From assembly GCF_001243895.1 (NCBI RefSeq), contig NZ_LN851186.1, forward strand, positions 2,990,981-3,054,980: DNA of 64,000 nucleotides, written 5' to 3'. The stretch's first letter is position 1, and the number at the start of each line of letters is the position of its first letter. Shown here piece by piece: positions 18,010 to 28,000 of this stretch. A model generated the notes under the pieces. The model was given only the letters and a program-made list of their open reading frames with translations, was not told where the DNA came from and ran no database searches. Source of the DNA: Bacillus testis (GTDB lineage: Bacteria > Bacillota > Bacilli > Bacillales > DSM-1321). A program made the position numbers and the translations under genes.

Positions 18010-19477
18010 TACTCTCATCCGCATATTGTGGCATTTCAAATGCTGTCTGGCCAAAATCAGCTGCCTGATTCGTAAAGGTTCCTTCTGTATGGTCCACAAA
18101 AGGAGCCTGATTCACCACAGGCTGATTTTCCTGGCGATAATCGGGCTGTGCCGTTGGCTGCTGAATAGGTTCCTCAGAAGATTGGCCGTACGCAACCTGC
18201 CGTCCCGGGAAAACCATTGGTGCTTGAGGCTGGAAAGGCGGTTGATAATAATTTGGCATCATTGGATTTACAGGATTAAAAGGCTGATTCCATTGTTGGC
18301 CCTGCATCATAGGCGATTGCATAGCCATTGGCTGCACCGGCTGTTGCATTCCATAAACCGGCATCTGTTGCTGTCCATATGGTGTAGACTGCATTTGCTG
18401 CTGTCCATATGGTGTAGCTTGCATCTGCTGTCCATATGGTGAAGTTTGAACATGCTGCTGTCCATATGGCGAAGTTTGAACATGCTGCTTTCCATATGGC
18501 GAAGTTTGCATTGTGGATTGATTCACGGGCTGCTGCATAACTGCTTTTGGCTGATTACAGCCGCAATCTTCCTCAGTCTTCACCATGGGTGCCGTCTGCA
18601 TTTCCGGCTGCAATCCCATATGCTTTCCACTATAGTGGGCAGAGGATTCTACATTGTGATGCAGATGATGGGGCGATGCTTGTGGAACTTCAGCAACAGG
18701 AAATTGGGCATACGTGCCAACAGGCATCATCTGTTGCTGGAAATGAGCAGACTGCGGCTGCATCGCCTGCCATGGATGAGAAGAAGACTCATCCGAAGAA
18801 GAGCTTTCAGACCCATAGGCCGGCTGCATCATATGGCCAGGCATCGATGGATACGGCTGCTGCAGCGGCGCCATCATGTATGGCGGGCAAAATCCGGCCC
18901 CTGGCATAATTGGCGTAGCAGGCATACAGTCATTGATCGGATAACATGGATTGACCGGATAGCACTCATTGACCGGATAACATTCGGCAACCGGTTGTAC
19001 AGGCATTGGTTGTGCAGGCACGGGTTGCACTGGCGTTGGTTGAGGCTGTTCTTTTGCCACGGGTTTTTGTACAGACATATTTGCCATATTGACCATGTAG
19101 TAATTATTGATATCTACCTCAGGAATGACCGGTTGAGGAGCGACAGGCATTTCTTTGACAATGACTTTTTCCTTGTGGATGATTGGCTGTACTGGCATTG
19201 GTTTTGGAGCTTCCTTTATGATCGGCGCTTCCTTTTTAGGCACTGGCATTTCTTTTACAGGCTGTGAATAATGGGGGATAGGTGCTTCTTTTTTAGCGCC
19301 CGCAGACATGTTCATCTGCGGCGAATGAGAACCCGGCACTTTGATTTTCATGCCGGGCATGATCATATCCGGATTGCTTAATTGTGAATTAGCTTTTATT
19401 AGTTCTTCAAACGATACGCCATATTTCTTGGCCAGATTCCAGAGCGTATCTCCTTTTTGGACAATGTGTATCTTCAA
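18002..19477 (-). CDS. safA: SafA-like LysM spore coat morphogenetic protein
   Basis: Coat assembly protein that binds cortex peptidoglycan through a LysM domain (residues 2-48: HIVQKGDTLWNLAKKYGVSF...PGMKIKVPG). The rest of the 491 residues is low complexity: Pro/Val/Met-rich, a Cys cluster with CYPVN-type repeats near 170-190, Ser-rich and His-rich stretches, and tandem YGQQ-type repeats near 323-373. In B. subtilis SafA hubs the inner coat and lies beside nadA, as here. The start is TTG with AGGAGG 8 bases upstream. A SigE-like promoter precedes it. Tyr/Gln/Lys-rich repeats suit transglutaminase cross-linking, which is inference. Confidence 0.9.
   Translation of the reverse strand: MKIHIVQKGDTLWNLAKKYGVSFEELIKANSQLSNPDMIMPGMKIKVPGSHSPQMNMSAGAKKEAPIPHYSQPVKEMPVPKKEAPIIKEAPKPMPVQPIIHKEKVIVKEMPVAPQPVIPEVDINNYYMVNMANMSVQKPVAKEQPQPTPVQPVPAQPMPVQPVAECYPVNECYPVNPCYPINDCMPATPIMPGAGFCPPYMMAPLQQPYPSMPGHMMQPAYGSESSSSDESSSHPWQAMQPQSAHFQQQMMPVGTYAQFPVAEVPQASPHHLHHNVESSAHYSGKHMGLQPEMQTAPMVKTEEDCGCNQPKAVMQQPVNQSTMQTSPYGKQHVQTSPYGQQHVQTSPYGQQMQATPYGQQQMQSTPYGQQQMPVYGMQQPVQPMAMQSPMMQGQQWNQPFNPVNPMMPNYYQPPFQPQAPMVFPGRQVAYGQSSEEPIQQPTAQPDYRQENQPVVNQAPFVDHTEGTFTNQAADFGQTAFEMPQYADESNG
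18359..18512 (-). repeat. In-frame tandem repeats in safA (SPYGQQ units)
   Basis: Five to six units of 30-33 bases encode (M/V)Q(T/A/S)(S/T)PYGQQ(H/Q). They are near-identical in DNA, so the number of units can change by slippage or recombination. They are coding, so this is not a CRISPR array. Confidence 0.85.
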
Positions 19478-19549
19478 GGTGTTCCCCTCCTATGCGAATG
19501 TCCATATATACTATGAAAAGATAGGCAAAGTGCTAATCTTTTTCATCAA

Positions 19550-19579
19550 AACTTATGCAATTGCCCCCCTAAATATGAA
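19550..19579 (-). promoter_or_regulatory. Candidate SigE promoter of safA
   Basis: Read on the minus strand: TTCATATT, a 14-base spacer, CATAAGTT. The -35 is close to the SigE consensus; the -10 matches five of eight. SafA is made under SigE in B. subtilis. The rest of the interval to 19785 has no ORF, only a GC-rich inverted repeat (CCGCCC 19732-19737 with GGGCGG 19745-19750). Confidence 0.45.
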
Positions 19580-19784
19580 TCAATCCAAACGCTCTCTAAT
19601 GGAAAAAAACAGATCTACACTGGCTTTGCATGCTAAATTAAAGGCAACCCATTCTTTTTTGCTGCTTCTTAAAAATGGTTGTTTGCAAGCATTGGATCAT
19701 CTGGAGGGAAGGCGAGCCTCCTGCGGGACCGCCGCCCGTTTCTTGGGCGGGCTTAGTTTACTTGCGTATACAGCTTTTAATAGG

Positions 19785-19815
19785 AAAAAGCCTGCATTCC
19801 ATACGAATGCAGGCT
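19785..19815 (-). terminator. Intrinsic terminator of the nadBCA operon
   Basis: CCTGCATTC (19791-19799) pairs with GAATGCAGG (19805-19813). On the minus strand CTTTTT follows, just past the nadA stop. Confidence 0.9.
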
Positions 19816-19821
19816 CTTTGT

Positions 19822-20925
19822 TCAGGAGCGTACGAGCATGCGCTCGATCGCCAACCTTCCTTCCCTCGCTGTCTGTTCTTCAACGGTTATGATGTTGCGT
19901 GGCTTGCCCTCCAGTATGCTTTCCAGGTTCCAGAGCAGATGTTTGCTGTCAATCCGGTTCATCGTCAGACAAGGGCACATATACGGATTCAACGAGACAA
20001 TTTTTTGCTCTGGATGGCGATCTATTAATCTCTGCACCAAGTTCATTTCTGTGCCGATTGCCCATTGTGCACCCGGCTCTGCTTGCTGAATGCAATCGAT
20101 AATATACTTGGTGCTTCCGTTTAAGTCTGACCGTTCCACCACCTCATGGGAGCATTCGGGATGGACAAGTACTTTCATTTCCGGATATGTTTTTCGGATA
20201 AAATCAATATTGGCGACTGTAAAATTTTCGTGGACGGAGCAATGCCCTTTCCAGAGAATCATCCTGCACTCCTCTGCACGGCCTTCATATTCAAGCCGAT
20301 TTTCGTGCTGATTCCAAATAGCCATTGCCTCGAGCGGAATACCCAAATCATAGCCTGTGTTCCTTCCTAAGTGCTGATCAGGCAAAAATAAGACCCGCTT
20401 TTTTTGGGTAAAGGCCCATTTCAATATCGTGTGGGCATTCGACGAAGTTACAGTCGCTCCGCCGTGACGGCCTACGAAGGCTTTTATGGCGGCGGTTGAG
20501 TTGACATATGTCAATGGGATAATAGTGTCGCCGAATAGATCCTGCAAATGGTTCCAAGCGATTTCTGTTTGGTTCACATCAGCCATATCAGCCATTGAAC
20601 AGCCTGCCCTCATATCTGGCAGAAGGACGGTCTGCGATGTTGACGTCAGCATATCCGCTGTTTCAGCCATAAAGTGGACCCCGCAAAATACAATGTAAGA
20701 AGCTTCCGTCTGCCTGGAAGAAACCTGCGCTAGCTGAAGGGAGTCACCGGTAGCATCGCAATGCTGGATGACTTCTTCTTTTTGATAATGATGCCCGGGG
20801 ATAAAAAGGGAAGAACCTAGTTCTTTTTTTATGTCTCTTATTCTTTGATGTATATCCTGTTCGTTCATTGCCTTATAGCGGGCAGGCAATTGATTTTGAT
20901 TTACAATGCTCTCCAATATGCTCAT
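19822..20925 (-). CDS. nadA: Quinolinate synthase A
   Basis: Condenses iminoaspartate and dihydroxyacetone phosphate to quinolinate using a 4Fe-4S cluster. 367 residues. The three cluster ligands line up with B. subtilis as C109 (AGCSMADM), C229 (GHCSVHENF) and C319 (YMCPC). The ATG at 20925 overlaps the nadC TGA in ATGA form and has GGAGG 7 bases upstream, so the longer frame is rejected. Last gene of nadB-nadC-nadA. NadS (29906) likely supplies sulfur for the cluster. Confidence 0.97.
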   Translation of the reverse strand: MSILESIVNQNQLPARYKAMNEQDIHQRIRDIKKELGSSLFIPGHHYQKEEVIQHCDATGDSLQLAQVSSRQTEASYIVFCGVHFMAETADMLTSTSQTVLLPDMRAGCSMADMADVNQTEIAWNHLQDLFGDTIIPLTYVNSTAAIKAFVGRHGGATVTSSNAHTILKWAFTQKKRVLFLPDQHLGRNTGYDLGIPLEAMAIWNQHENRLEYEGRAEECRMILWKGHCSVHENFTVANIDFIRKTYPEMKVLVHPECSHEVVERSDLNGSTKYIIDCIQQAEPGAQWAIGTEMNLVQRLIDRHPEQKIVSLNPYMCPCLTMNRIDSKHLLWNLESILEGKPRNIITVEEQTAREGRLAIERMLVRS

Positions 20926-21770
20926 CGGGAAACCTCCATATAGTTGACTTTTGCGCTTATATCCAAGGCCTGTACGGAATGGGTAAGGCATCCTAGTGAA
21001 ATATAATCCACACCGCAGTCCCTGTATTCATCCAGACAATCAAGCGTAATGCCCCCTGATGCCTCTGTCACAATGGTGTCCGGCACAAGTTTGACAAGCT
21101 CCTTAATTTCTCCAGGTGTGCAGTTATCGAACATAATAATATCGACTCCTGCTAAAACAGCTTCTTCTACTTGCTGTTTGTTCGTTGTTTCCACTTCAAC
21201 TTTTACCATATGGCCGGCCGCAGTCTTGGCCTGCGCTACAGCTTTCGAAATACCTCCCATGAAATCGATGTGGTTGTCTTTAATCATAATGCCATCGTAA
21301 AGCCCGTAACGATGATTGCTTGCCCCTCCGCAGCGGGCAGCATATTTCTCCAGCATCCTAAGCCCTGGAGTGGTTTTTCGCGTGTCGCAGACTTTCGTTT
21401 TTGTGCCTTCAAATATTGCGGCTGCTTGTCTGGATTGAGTGGCAATCCCGCTCATCCGCTGTACGAGGTTCAACACCACCCGTTCCGCCATCAGCAATGC
21501 TGTAGTCTTGGCTTCTATGACAGCGATGATAGCGCCCCTTGCGATGGCATCGCCGTCTTTGGCATGCAGTGTGACATTTGCTTCGGGATCCAACAAGGAA
21601 AAACCGGCAGCAATGATATCGGCGCCGCAAAAGATTCCGTTTTCTTTACTGATTAAGGTGAAACTGCCTCTTTCAGTACCCGAAAATAAAGCGGATGATG
21701 TCGCATCTCTTTCTCCAATGTCTTCTATAAAAAAAGCTTTGAGCATTTCATTAAGCTTTAACGAATTCAT
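20922..21770 (-). CDS. nadC: Nicotinate-nucleotide pyrophosphorylase (QPRTase)
   Basis: Turns quinolinate and PRPP into nicotinate mononucleotide. 282 residues with the family stretches [22 protein letters not shown] and SLGCLTHS. The ATG at 21770 has AAGGGGAG 8 bases upstream; the longer frame adds residues not in the family. It overlaps nadB upstream by 20 bases and nadA downstream by 4, a tightly coupled operon. Confidence 0.96.
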   Translation of the reverse strand: MNSLKLNEMLKAFFIEDIGERDATSSALFSGTERGSFTLISKENGIFCGADIIAAGFSLLDPEANVTLHAKDGDAIARGAIIAVIEAKTTALLMAERVVLNLVQRMSGIATQSRQAAAIFEGTKTKVCDTRKTTPGLRMLEKYAARCGGASNHRYGLYDGIMIKDNHIDFMGGISKAVAQAKTAAGHMVKVEVETTNKQQVEEAVLAGVDIIMFDNCTPGEIKELVKLVPDTIVTEASGGITLDCLDEYRDCGVDYISLGCLTHSVQALDISAKVNYMEVSR

Positions 21771-23325
21771 GTATAATTCTCCCCTTCTTTGCAAAAAGAT
21801 CTACCGTGCATGACACACCCTGCCATCTCGGATCTTCTTCCGGATAGTCGCTTCTAAGGTGGGCTCCACGGCTTTCGGTCCGCGTGTCAGCACCGACAGC
21901 TATGCACCATGCTGTCAAGAGCATGAAAACGGTAGTCAATTCTGAATCATTAAATTCAAGAAGGCCGCCTTCCAGCAATGACTCGACATCAAATTGCCGC
22001 AAATACCGAAACAGCTCCCCCAATCCCTCAGCACTTCTGGAAATGCCCGCATAACGGAACATCATCTGTTTTAAATCCAACAAATCCGGCAGATTTTTTT
22101 TGCCAGGCTGCTTTTTCTTCCTTAATGGCAACGCCGCAACCTTCTGGGGAGGGGCTTCGGCAATCGCCATTCCTGCCTTCTTGCCGAAAACCAGGCCCTC
22201 CAAGAGAGAATTGCTGGCCAAACGGTTGGCGCCATGCACGCCAGTACACGCCACTTCCCCGACGGCATAAAGACCGGGGATGTTTGTGGCCCCGCGGGCG
22301 TCCACCTCAACGCCGCCCATCATAAAATGGCTGGCAGGCGCAACCGGCAGAAGCCCTTCTCTCCAATCCACGCCATTTCGGCGGCAAAGAGCAGCAATAG
22401 CTGGAAACTTCCCATCAAAATTCTCCACTGCGCTGATATCCAGATACACAGCATGCCCTTCCGCCATGTGGGAAAAAATAGTCTGAGAAACGAGATGGCG
22501 GGGAGCTAGGTCTTCAAGCGGATGGATGCCCTGCATAATACGCATTCTGTTTTCGTCCACCAGGATCCCGCCTTCCCCGCGGACCGCTTCTGAAATAAGC
22601 CCTTTTACACCACCGTTGCCATATAGCCCTGTAGGGTGGAATTGCATAAACTCCATATCTTTCAATACTGCACCGGCATGAAGAGCCAAAGCAAAGCCGT
22701 CCCCGCACGCATTTTCGTGGTTCGTCGTATAAGGGTATAATTGGCCGCACCCTCCGCTTGCAAGAACGGTATGGGAAGCATAAAAAAGATGGACCCTGCC
22801 GTTCATGTCTTTTGTAGCCACACCTATACAGCTGCCCTTTTCTGAAATCAGCAATTCCTGCGCCCGATGATTTTCCAGGCATTCAACCGGCGATGCCTGG
22901 ACCTTGTGCCAAAGGAATTCGAACAGCTTCCTGCCGGTCGAATCGCCAGAGCTATGTAGAATCCTCCTGTGGCTATGCGCGCCCTCCAAACCATACATCA
23001 GGTTCCCCTGGGCATCCCGGTCAAAATCCATCCCTTCCTGCACAAGTTCGTCGACAGCATAAAACCCGTCCTCTACCAAAATAGAAACGGCTTGTTCACG
23101 ATTATGAAATCTGCCAGCAACCATCGTATCCTCTTTGTGGCTTTCAGAGGAATCACCAGCTGCATAAGCGACCGCAACCCCTCCTTGCGCCAAGTAGGTA
23201 TTGCAACTCCTGACATCTGTCTTTGTGATCAAAAGTACTTTTTTCGTTACGCTTGCATGGATGGCACATTGCAAGGCAGCCATGCCACTTCCGATAATAA
23301 GTACGTCATATTCATGATTTTCCAT
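21751..23325 (-). CDS. nadB: L-aspartate oxidase
   Basis: FAD enzyme oxidising L-aspartate to iminoaspartate, the first step of de novo NAD synthesis. 524 residues. The FAD-binding start VLIIGSGMAALQCA is at about 8-21, with the flavoprotein active region FMQFHPTG near 230 and the C-terminal helical domain. AGGAGGA precedes the ATG. A NiaR-type operator lies directly upstream, so the operon should be repressed when nicotinate is present. Confidence 0.95.
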   Translation of the reverse strand: MENHEYDVLIIGSGMAALQCAIHASVTKKVLLITKTDVRSCNTYLAQGGVAVAYAAGDSSESHKEDTMVAGRFHNREQAVSILVEDGFYAVDELVQEGMDFDRDAQGNLMYGLEGAHSHRRILHSSGDSTGRKLFEFLWHKVQASPVECLENHRAQELLISEKGSCIGVATKDMNGRVHLFYASHTVLASGGCGQLYPYTTNHENACGDGFALALHAGAVLKDMEFMQFHPTGLYGNGGVKGLISEAVRGEGGILVDENRMRIMQGIHPLEDLAPRHLVSQTIFSHMAEGHAVYLDISAVENFDGKFPAIAALCRRNGVDWREGLLPVAPASHFMMGGVEVDARGATNIPGLYAVGEVACTGVHGANRLASNSLLEGLVFGKKAGMAIAEAPPQKVAALPLRKKKQPGKKNLPDLLDLKQMMFRYAGISRSAEGLGELFRYLRQFDVESLLEGGLLEFNDSELTTVFMLLTAWCIAVGADTRTESRGAHLRSDYPEEDPRWQGVSCTVDLFAKKGRIIHEFVKA

Positions 23326-23340
23326 TTAAATCCTCCTGTA

Positions 23341-23362
23341 TTACAGGTGTCTTGACACTTAT
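23341..23362 (-). promoter_or_regulatory. NiaR operator upstream of nadB
   Basis: The palindrome GTGTC-TT-GACAC lies 15 to 35 bases before the nadB start. It aligns over 22 bases with the site before nadS (29833-29854) with four differences, shared pattern TTACA-nn-TGTCTTGACA-nn-TAT. NiaR is encoded in the window, and its family represses NAD genes with nicotinate. Assignment rests on this match and on context. Confidence 0.75.
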
Positions 23363-23421
23363 ATTTACATATTTACTTCTAGCTGGCAAGCTTTTTTCTT
23401 CATTGCATCGAAAGTAGACAA

Positions 23422-23454
23422 GAAAAAAACCTGATCTTGTAAGGACCAGGTTTT
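23422..23454 (-). terminator. Terminator of the MFS gene
   Basis: AACCTG(A)TC pairs with GGACCAGGTT around a short loop. The minus transcript ends in a T7 run. It lies about 140 bases past the MFS stop; the interval between has no ORF. Confidence 0.75.
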
Positions 23455-23593
23455 CCATTCGTATAATTTTTATTGGTAAGACCTCTATTCAAAAAGAAAG
23501 GCTCCAATTAGTATAAATAAAATCAAACAACTGTAAGGTTGATTCAACGATGAGGGCAGCGAATGAAAGCATCTCGCTAATCACAGTTTTACA

Positions 23594-24790
23594 TTATGCC
23601 GCCTCATGGCTACGGACAGTGCCCCGCCGCCGGAAAATGGTCACCAATGCCGAATTGATGATCAACAGGACAGCAGAGACGATGAATACGTATGGAATGC
23701 CGAACGCACTTGCCACTTGGCCGCCCCATAGCGGACCAACAACGCTTCCGATGTATTGCGCTGTCTGATTATATCCGTATGCTTGGCCCGTGATTGATTC
23801 CGGGACGATTTTCTTCAGATAGGTGTTGATAGCAGGCAATAAGCCGCCCAAGCCGAATCCCAACAAGAATCGTAAAATAATCAGGAACCAGATGGAAGTG
23901 GCAAATGCATGAATGCCCAAGATGATTGCCACGAATAACAAAGAGAACTGCAGTACGCGCTGAGGCCCCACCTTATCGCTTAATTTTCCGAGATATGGTG
24001 CTGAAAGTATATTAGAAAAGCCCGATACAGCTGTGACGATACCGGCAAGAAGAGCCAGGTAGGATGTGTTGCCCGCCAAATCTTTTACATAAAGAGTCAG
24101 CACCGGCTGTATGGACAGAATGGCAGATTGCAAAAGAAAAGTCGTAATCAGCACATTCGCTAATCTTTTTAGGATCGCTTTATTGTCCATAGGAATAGCA
24201 GCTTGTTTGATTTTTTCTTTTTTGACGGGATTGAAATCTTCCCGGATATATAAAGTCAGGAAGAAAGTCACAAAGAGAATGGCACCAGTAATCCAGAACA
24301 CTTCGCGAAGCCCGATCAAGTCCGCCAATAAACCGCCTAATACAGGCCCAATCAATGTACCGCCGACGCCGCCGGTAGAAAGGATACCCAGCGCCCGGCC
24401 GCTTACATCGGAAGGGGTTTGCGTAGCTACAAGAATGATGGCTGCAGGGATAAAGCCGGAAACAGCCCCCATTGCCAGCCGTGCCCCGACAAGAAAATAG
24501 ACATTCGGCGCAAAGCCGATCAGAATCATGATGATTGCCATACCCAAGCTGGCGCGCAATAACATGGTTTTTCTTCCATACCGGTCAGCCAGCTTCCCCC
24601 ATATTGGAGAGAAAATCGCGGCTGTTAAAAACGTACTGCTGAATGCTAAGCTCGCCCAAACCTCTACATGGTCATGCTCACCAAGCTGTGAAATGTATAA
24701 TGGAAGGAACGGTATGACCAGATTCATCCCCGCGGCCGTTAAAAAAGACCCAAACCAACATATATACAAATTCTTTTTCCAAGTTGTCAC
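23594..24790 (-). CDS. Major facilitator superfamily multidrug-type efflux transporter
   Basis: 398 residues with 12 predicted membrane helices. The loop 2-3 motif GKLADRYGRKTM (about 65-76) and the TM5 segment GTLIGPVLGGLLAD, like motif C of drug/proton antiporters, place it in the MdtG/NorA-like drug export group. The start is GTG with AAGG 7 bases upstream. It lies alone between bpr and nadB and is not part of the usual Bacillus order. The substrate cannot be told. Confidence 0.82.
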   Translation of the reverse strand: MTTWKKNLYICWFGSFLTAAGMNLVIPFLPLYISQLGEHDHVEVWASLAFSSTFLTAAIFSPIWGKLADRYGRKTMLLRASLGMAIIMILIGFAPNVYFLVGARLAMGAVSGFIPAAIILVATQTPSDVSGRALGILSTGGVGGTLIGPVLGGLLADLIGLREVFWITGAILFVTFFLTLYIREDFNPVKKEKIKQAAIPMDNKAILKRLANVLITTFLLQSAILSIQPVLTLYVKDLAGNTSYLALLAGIVTAVSGFSNILSAPYLGKLSDKVGPQRVLQFSLLFVAIILGIHAFATSIWFLIILRFLLGFGLGGLLPAINTYLKKIVPESITGQAYGYNQTAQYIGSVVGPLWGGQVASAFGIPYVFIVSAVLLIINSALVTIFRRRGTVRSHEAA

Positions 24791-24879
24791 ATATTTGCCT
24801 TCTTTCTTTGTACTGCCTAATTCGGCAATGTTTTATAGATTCCGGACAAATTTATTCTAAAATACTAAACAAAAGGAAA

Positions 24880-24907
24880 AAGGATTCTTTCCAAAAAAAT
24901 CCTTTCA
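24880..24907 (-). promoter_or_regulatory. Hairpin in the leader of the MFS gene, possible attenuator
   Basis: AAAGGATT and AATCCTTT form an 8-bp stem about 90 bases before the MFS start. The minus transcript continues with TTCCTTTTG. It may be a weak terminator that regulates the pump, or the leftover end of another unit. The stem is AT-rich, so confidence is low. Confidence 0.25.
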
Positions 24908-25040
24908 TTTGTCAAACATTTCATTTATTCCGTTACTAAAGTCATCTATTATATTACGACTTTCGAAACATTATGTAAAATATTCTGTTTTGTCATTTAT
25001 TGGCGATTGTTATACAACCGGCAATGCGTCGGCCTTTTCG

Positions 25041-25072
25041 CAAAAAAGAAGCCAGCTTTATAAACTGGCTTC
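25041..25072 (-). terminator. Intrinsic terminator of the bpr-like gene
   Basis: GAAGCCAG pairs with CTGGCTTC. The minus transcript runs into TTTTTTG. It sits 17 bases past the stop codon. Confidence 0.9.
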
Positions 25073-25088
25073 CTCTTCATGTTAACGT

Positions 25089-28000
25089 TTATTTTTTTGC
25101 ATTGATGTACAACTTCGCTGCTGCTCTTTGGATACTGACATTGCCATAATCATCGGAGGCTTTCACTTCGATTGCTGCGCCAGGCGCCTTTACGTTTGAA
25201 GTGGCTGTATAGTAGCCTACGTAATGACCAGATGATGTTTCTTTCATCGGCAGTTCTGTAGCATTTGTCACATCACCGGCATTAGTCAGCGGCATAAGGA
25301 TTTGGAATTCAGCTTTCAGGCCAGGTTCACTGTCAAATTCAATTTTGACAGATTCGCCGCTCTTCAATTCCTTGTCTTCAGTCGGCACTAAATTAGCGAT
25401 TGCAGGCGCTGTGTATTTCGCACTGATTGTAAGGGTTGTTTTCGTTTTATTTCCGGCTTTATCTTGCGCAAGAACCGTAATTTCATTGGTTCCTTGTTCA
25501 ACCATGATGCGTTGGTCAAACTTGCCGGCTGTGACAGTCGCTTTTTGTCCGTTCACTTTTACGAAATCCAAGTAGTCATCTGCAACCGTTCCTGTCACAC
25601 GGATTGTTTCTTTATTGGTTTTAGATCCGTTTTCCGGAGAGGTGATGGCCAATGCCGGCTTTTCCTCATCCAGTGTAATTGTGACCGCCTCAGAGGCATC
25701 CGTTGAACCATTGGCTGTTCTTGCTTTAGCAGTCAATACATTTTCACCTTTATTGAGCGTGATATTAACTGCAAATGTACCTGCATCGCTTACTTCCGCG
25801 CTTCCCGCTTTTTCGCCGCCATTAAAAATATCAACGGTTGTTTTCGGTGAAGCAGAGCCTTCAATTGTCATTTCTTTCTTATTTGTAAATGCGCCGTTCT
25901 TAGGAGTTTGGATGACTGGACTCTTCACTTCATAATTAACTGATGCACGGATCATGTAATTACCTTCATCAGCAGGAGACAATGACCATGCTCCGCTGAC
26001 GCCCTGCCAGCTACGTTTAGCGTTCGGGCCATCTTCATCCGTTGCCAGACCCGGTGCGTTCGGATTTGCTTTTGTTTGGGTGTAAACAACATAGAAGTCG
26101 CCGTTAACTGTAATTCCATGGGATGTTAAATCAACATTTGTCCAATTGCCATCTCTTAAAGCAGTAGCATCGAAAGGACCAGCCAATTTTTTGCCTGGGC
26201 TTCCGCCTGTGCCTGTTGCATCATAGACGGATACTTGGAATTCTGTTCCGCCTGGCACTGGCCATTCAGTGTTCCAGAATAAGAATTGGGCTCCTGTGAC
26301 GAGTGCAGATTTCTGGCCTTCCTCCAGCGACATTTTCACAGCCCAGCTATTGCCTGCCGCATTGAATGCCCGTGCATTTTCCGCAGTGCCGTCATCGTAT
26401 TTAATTTCTCCAGGATAACCGATAAATGGTTTCAACTGGATATCCTTCACAAGGGAATCGCCGCCTTTTAGGTCAATCTTCATTTCTGTGCTGTAGTAGG
26501 TTGGAGCGACAATTTTCAATGTATAGTTGCCTTCATATGCTTCCAGGTTGAATTCGCCATTTGCATTTGTAGTGGCCGGCTGGACAGCTGCGTCTTCCAC
26601 GACTATCACAGTCGCTCCGCTGATTGGTTGGCCAGTCTGTTGATTAGTTACAGTTCCAGTAACCGTACCTTTAGCAATTTCTTCAAGTGTAAAGTTAGCT
26701 GTGGCTGTTCCATCTTGGGCAACATGGACAGATTTGGCCTGTGAACGGTAACCGTATGCTTCCGCCTGTACGGTATAGTCGCCCGCCGCATGAGTCAATT
26801 GATAGCTTCCGTCCTGCGGCTTCGTATAAACAGTTCTTCCTGTTTCGAGCACACTTACCTGTGCTTGGATCGGCAACAAAGCTGGTGCCGGATTGCTGTT
26901 GTCTACTTTTCCTTCTTCTGCCTTCCCTGCTGCAGGTTTAATCTCGTCCGGATTTACTTTTGGTTTTGCTTGGGCTGAAGAATCGGACACTGTTCCTAAT
27001 GAAGCGCCAAGCTTCGCTTTTTGCGATGTTTGCCCTGGTGTAGCTGTCAATTTGACATCATCCAAATACCAGCCTGTTTTTACGACAGATCCATCCGTTT
27101 TCAGGTTGAAAGCGATGTAGATCCGCTGGCCTGCGTATTGGCTCAGATTTACTTCTCCGTCTATCCAGCCATTTGATTTATCATTAAATCGGGCTGCTTG
27201 CGTCCAGTTCTTTCCGTCTGTAGAAATAAATACATGGCCAAAGTCATAGTTTTTCTCAAGCTCATACCACTGCTTGAATTGCAGATAGCTTTCGCCCTCC
27301 GGCAGATCGACCGGCGGCATTTGAAGGCTCATATTAGCTTTATTCGGATAAGTACCTGTCAAGTTGGTCGCATATACTTTCTCACCGGATACAGCACCTT
27401 GAGGGCCACTTTCTGGCTTACCCCAGCTCCAGGAATTATTATCGCCGAACGATGTCCAGCCCTCAGGTTTTTGTTCGAAATCTTGCTCATAGCCGACTGA
27501 TATGCCCGGCAGTAAAGAAACTGTAAAAACATCTGTTTCCTTGGTGTTGCCGCCAAAGTCACTTGCTACAAATTTATACTGCAATTCATCGCCATTTGTC
27601 TCTGATGCAGGAATAACAGCCGAATAGGTGCCAGATTTGTAATCACCGTCGACTCTTTCAGCATTCACATCAACCCATGTGCCATCCTGCTTTTTGTATT
27701 TTAAGAGAACGCTTGTTACAGAGATATCATCTGAAGCAGTTGCCTTAAGCGTAATGTCTGTCCCTTTATAGAACGTGCCTTCTGATTGATGGGAAATATC
27801 AGGAGCCTGGGAATCTTCCCCTTCTTTAGTGACTGTTCCCTTAATTGTTCCAAGGCCGCTTACCACGCTGGATACAGCATCAAAGGCATTGACCAATCCA
27901 TGGCCGTATCCATTATTCGGTGAATTAGGGAATGTGGCATCTGTCAATGGTGTAGCTGTATCCTCTAAAATCGTTTCCACTTGATCAACCGTAAGATTGG

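Noticed and set aside
18359-18512. Regular 30-33-base repeats that could suggest a CRISPR array
   Set aside because: The units are contiguous, in frame, and encode the YGQQ repeats of SafA. There are no unique spacers and no cas genes.
18446-19267. 273-codon open frame on the plus strand opposite safA
   Set aside because: It mirrors the repetitive, biased codons of safA on the other strand, has no ribosome site and gives an Arg/Leu/Trp/His-rich product unlike any protein family.
19690-19750. GC-rich segment with GGCGAGCCTCCTGCGGGA as a second dispersed repeat family
   Set aside because: It recalls intergenic repeats seen in other bacilli, but there is only one copy in the window and it cannot be confirmed here.
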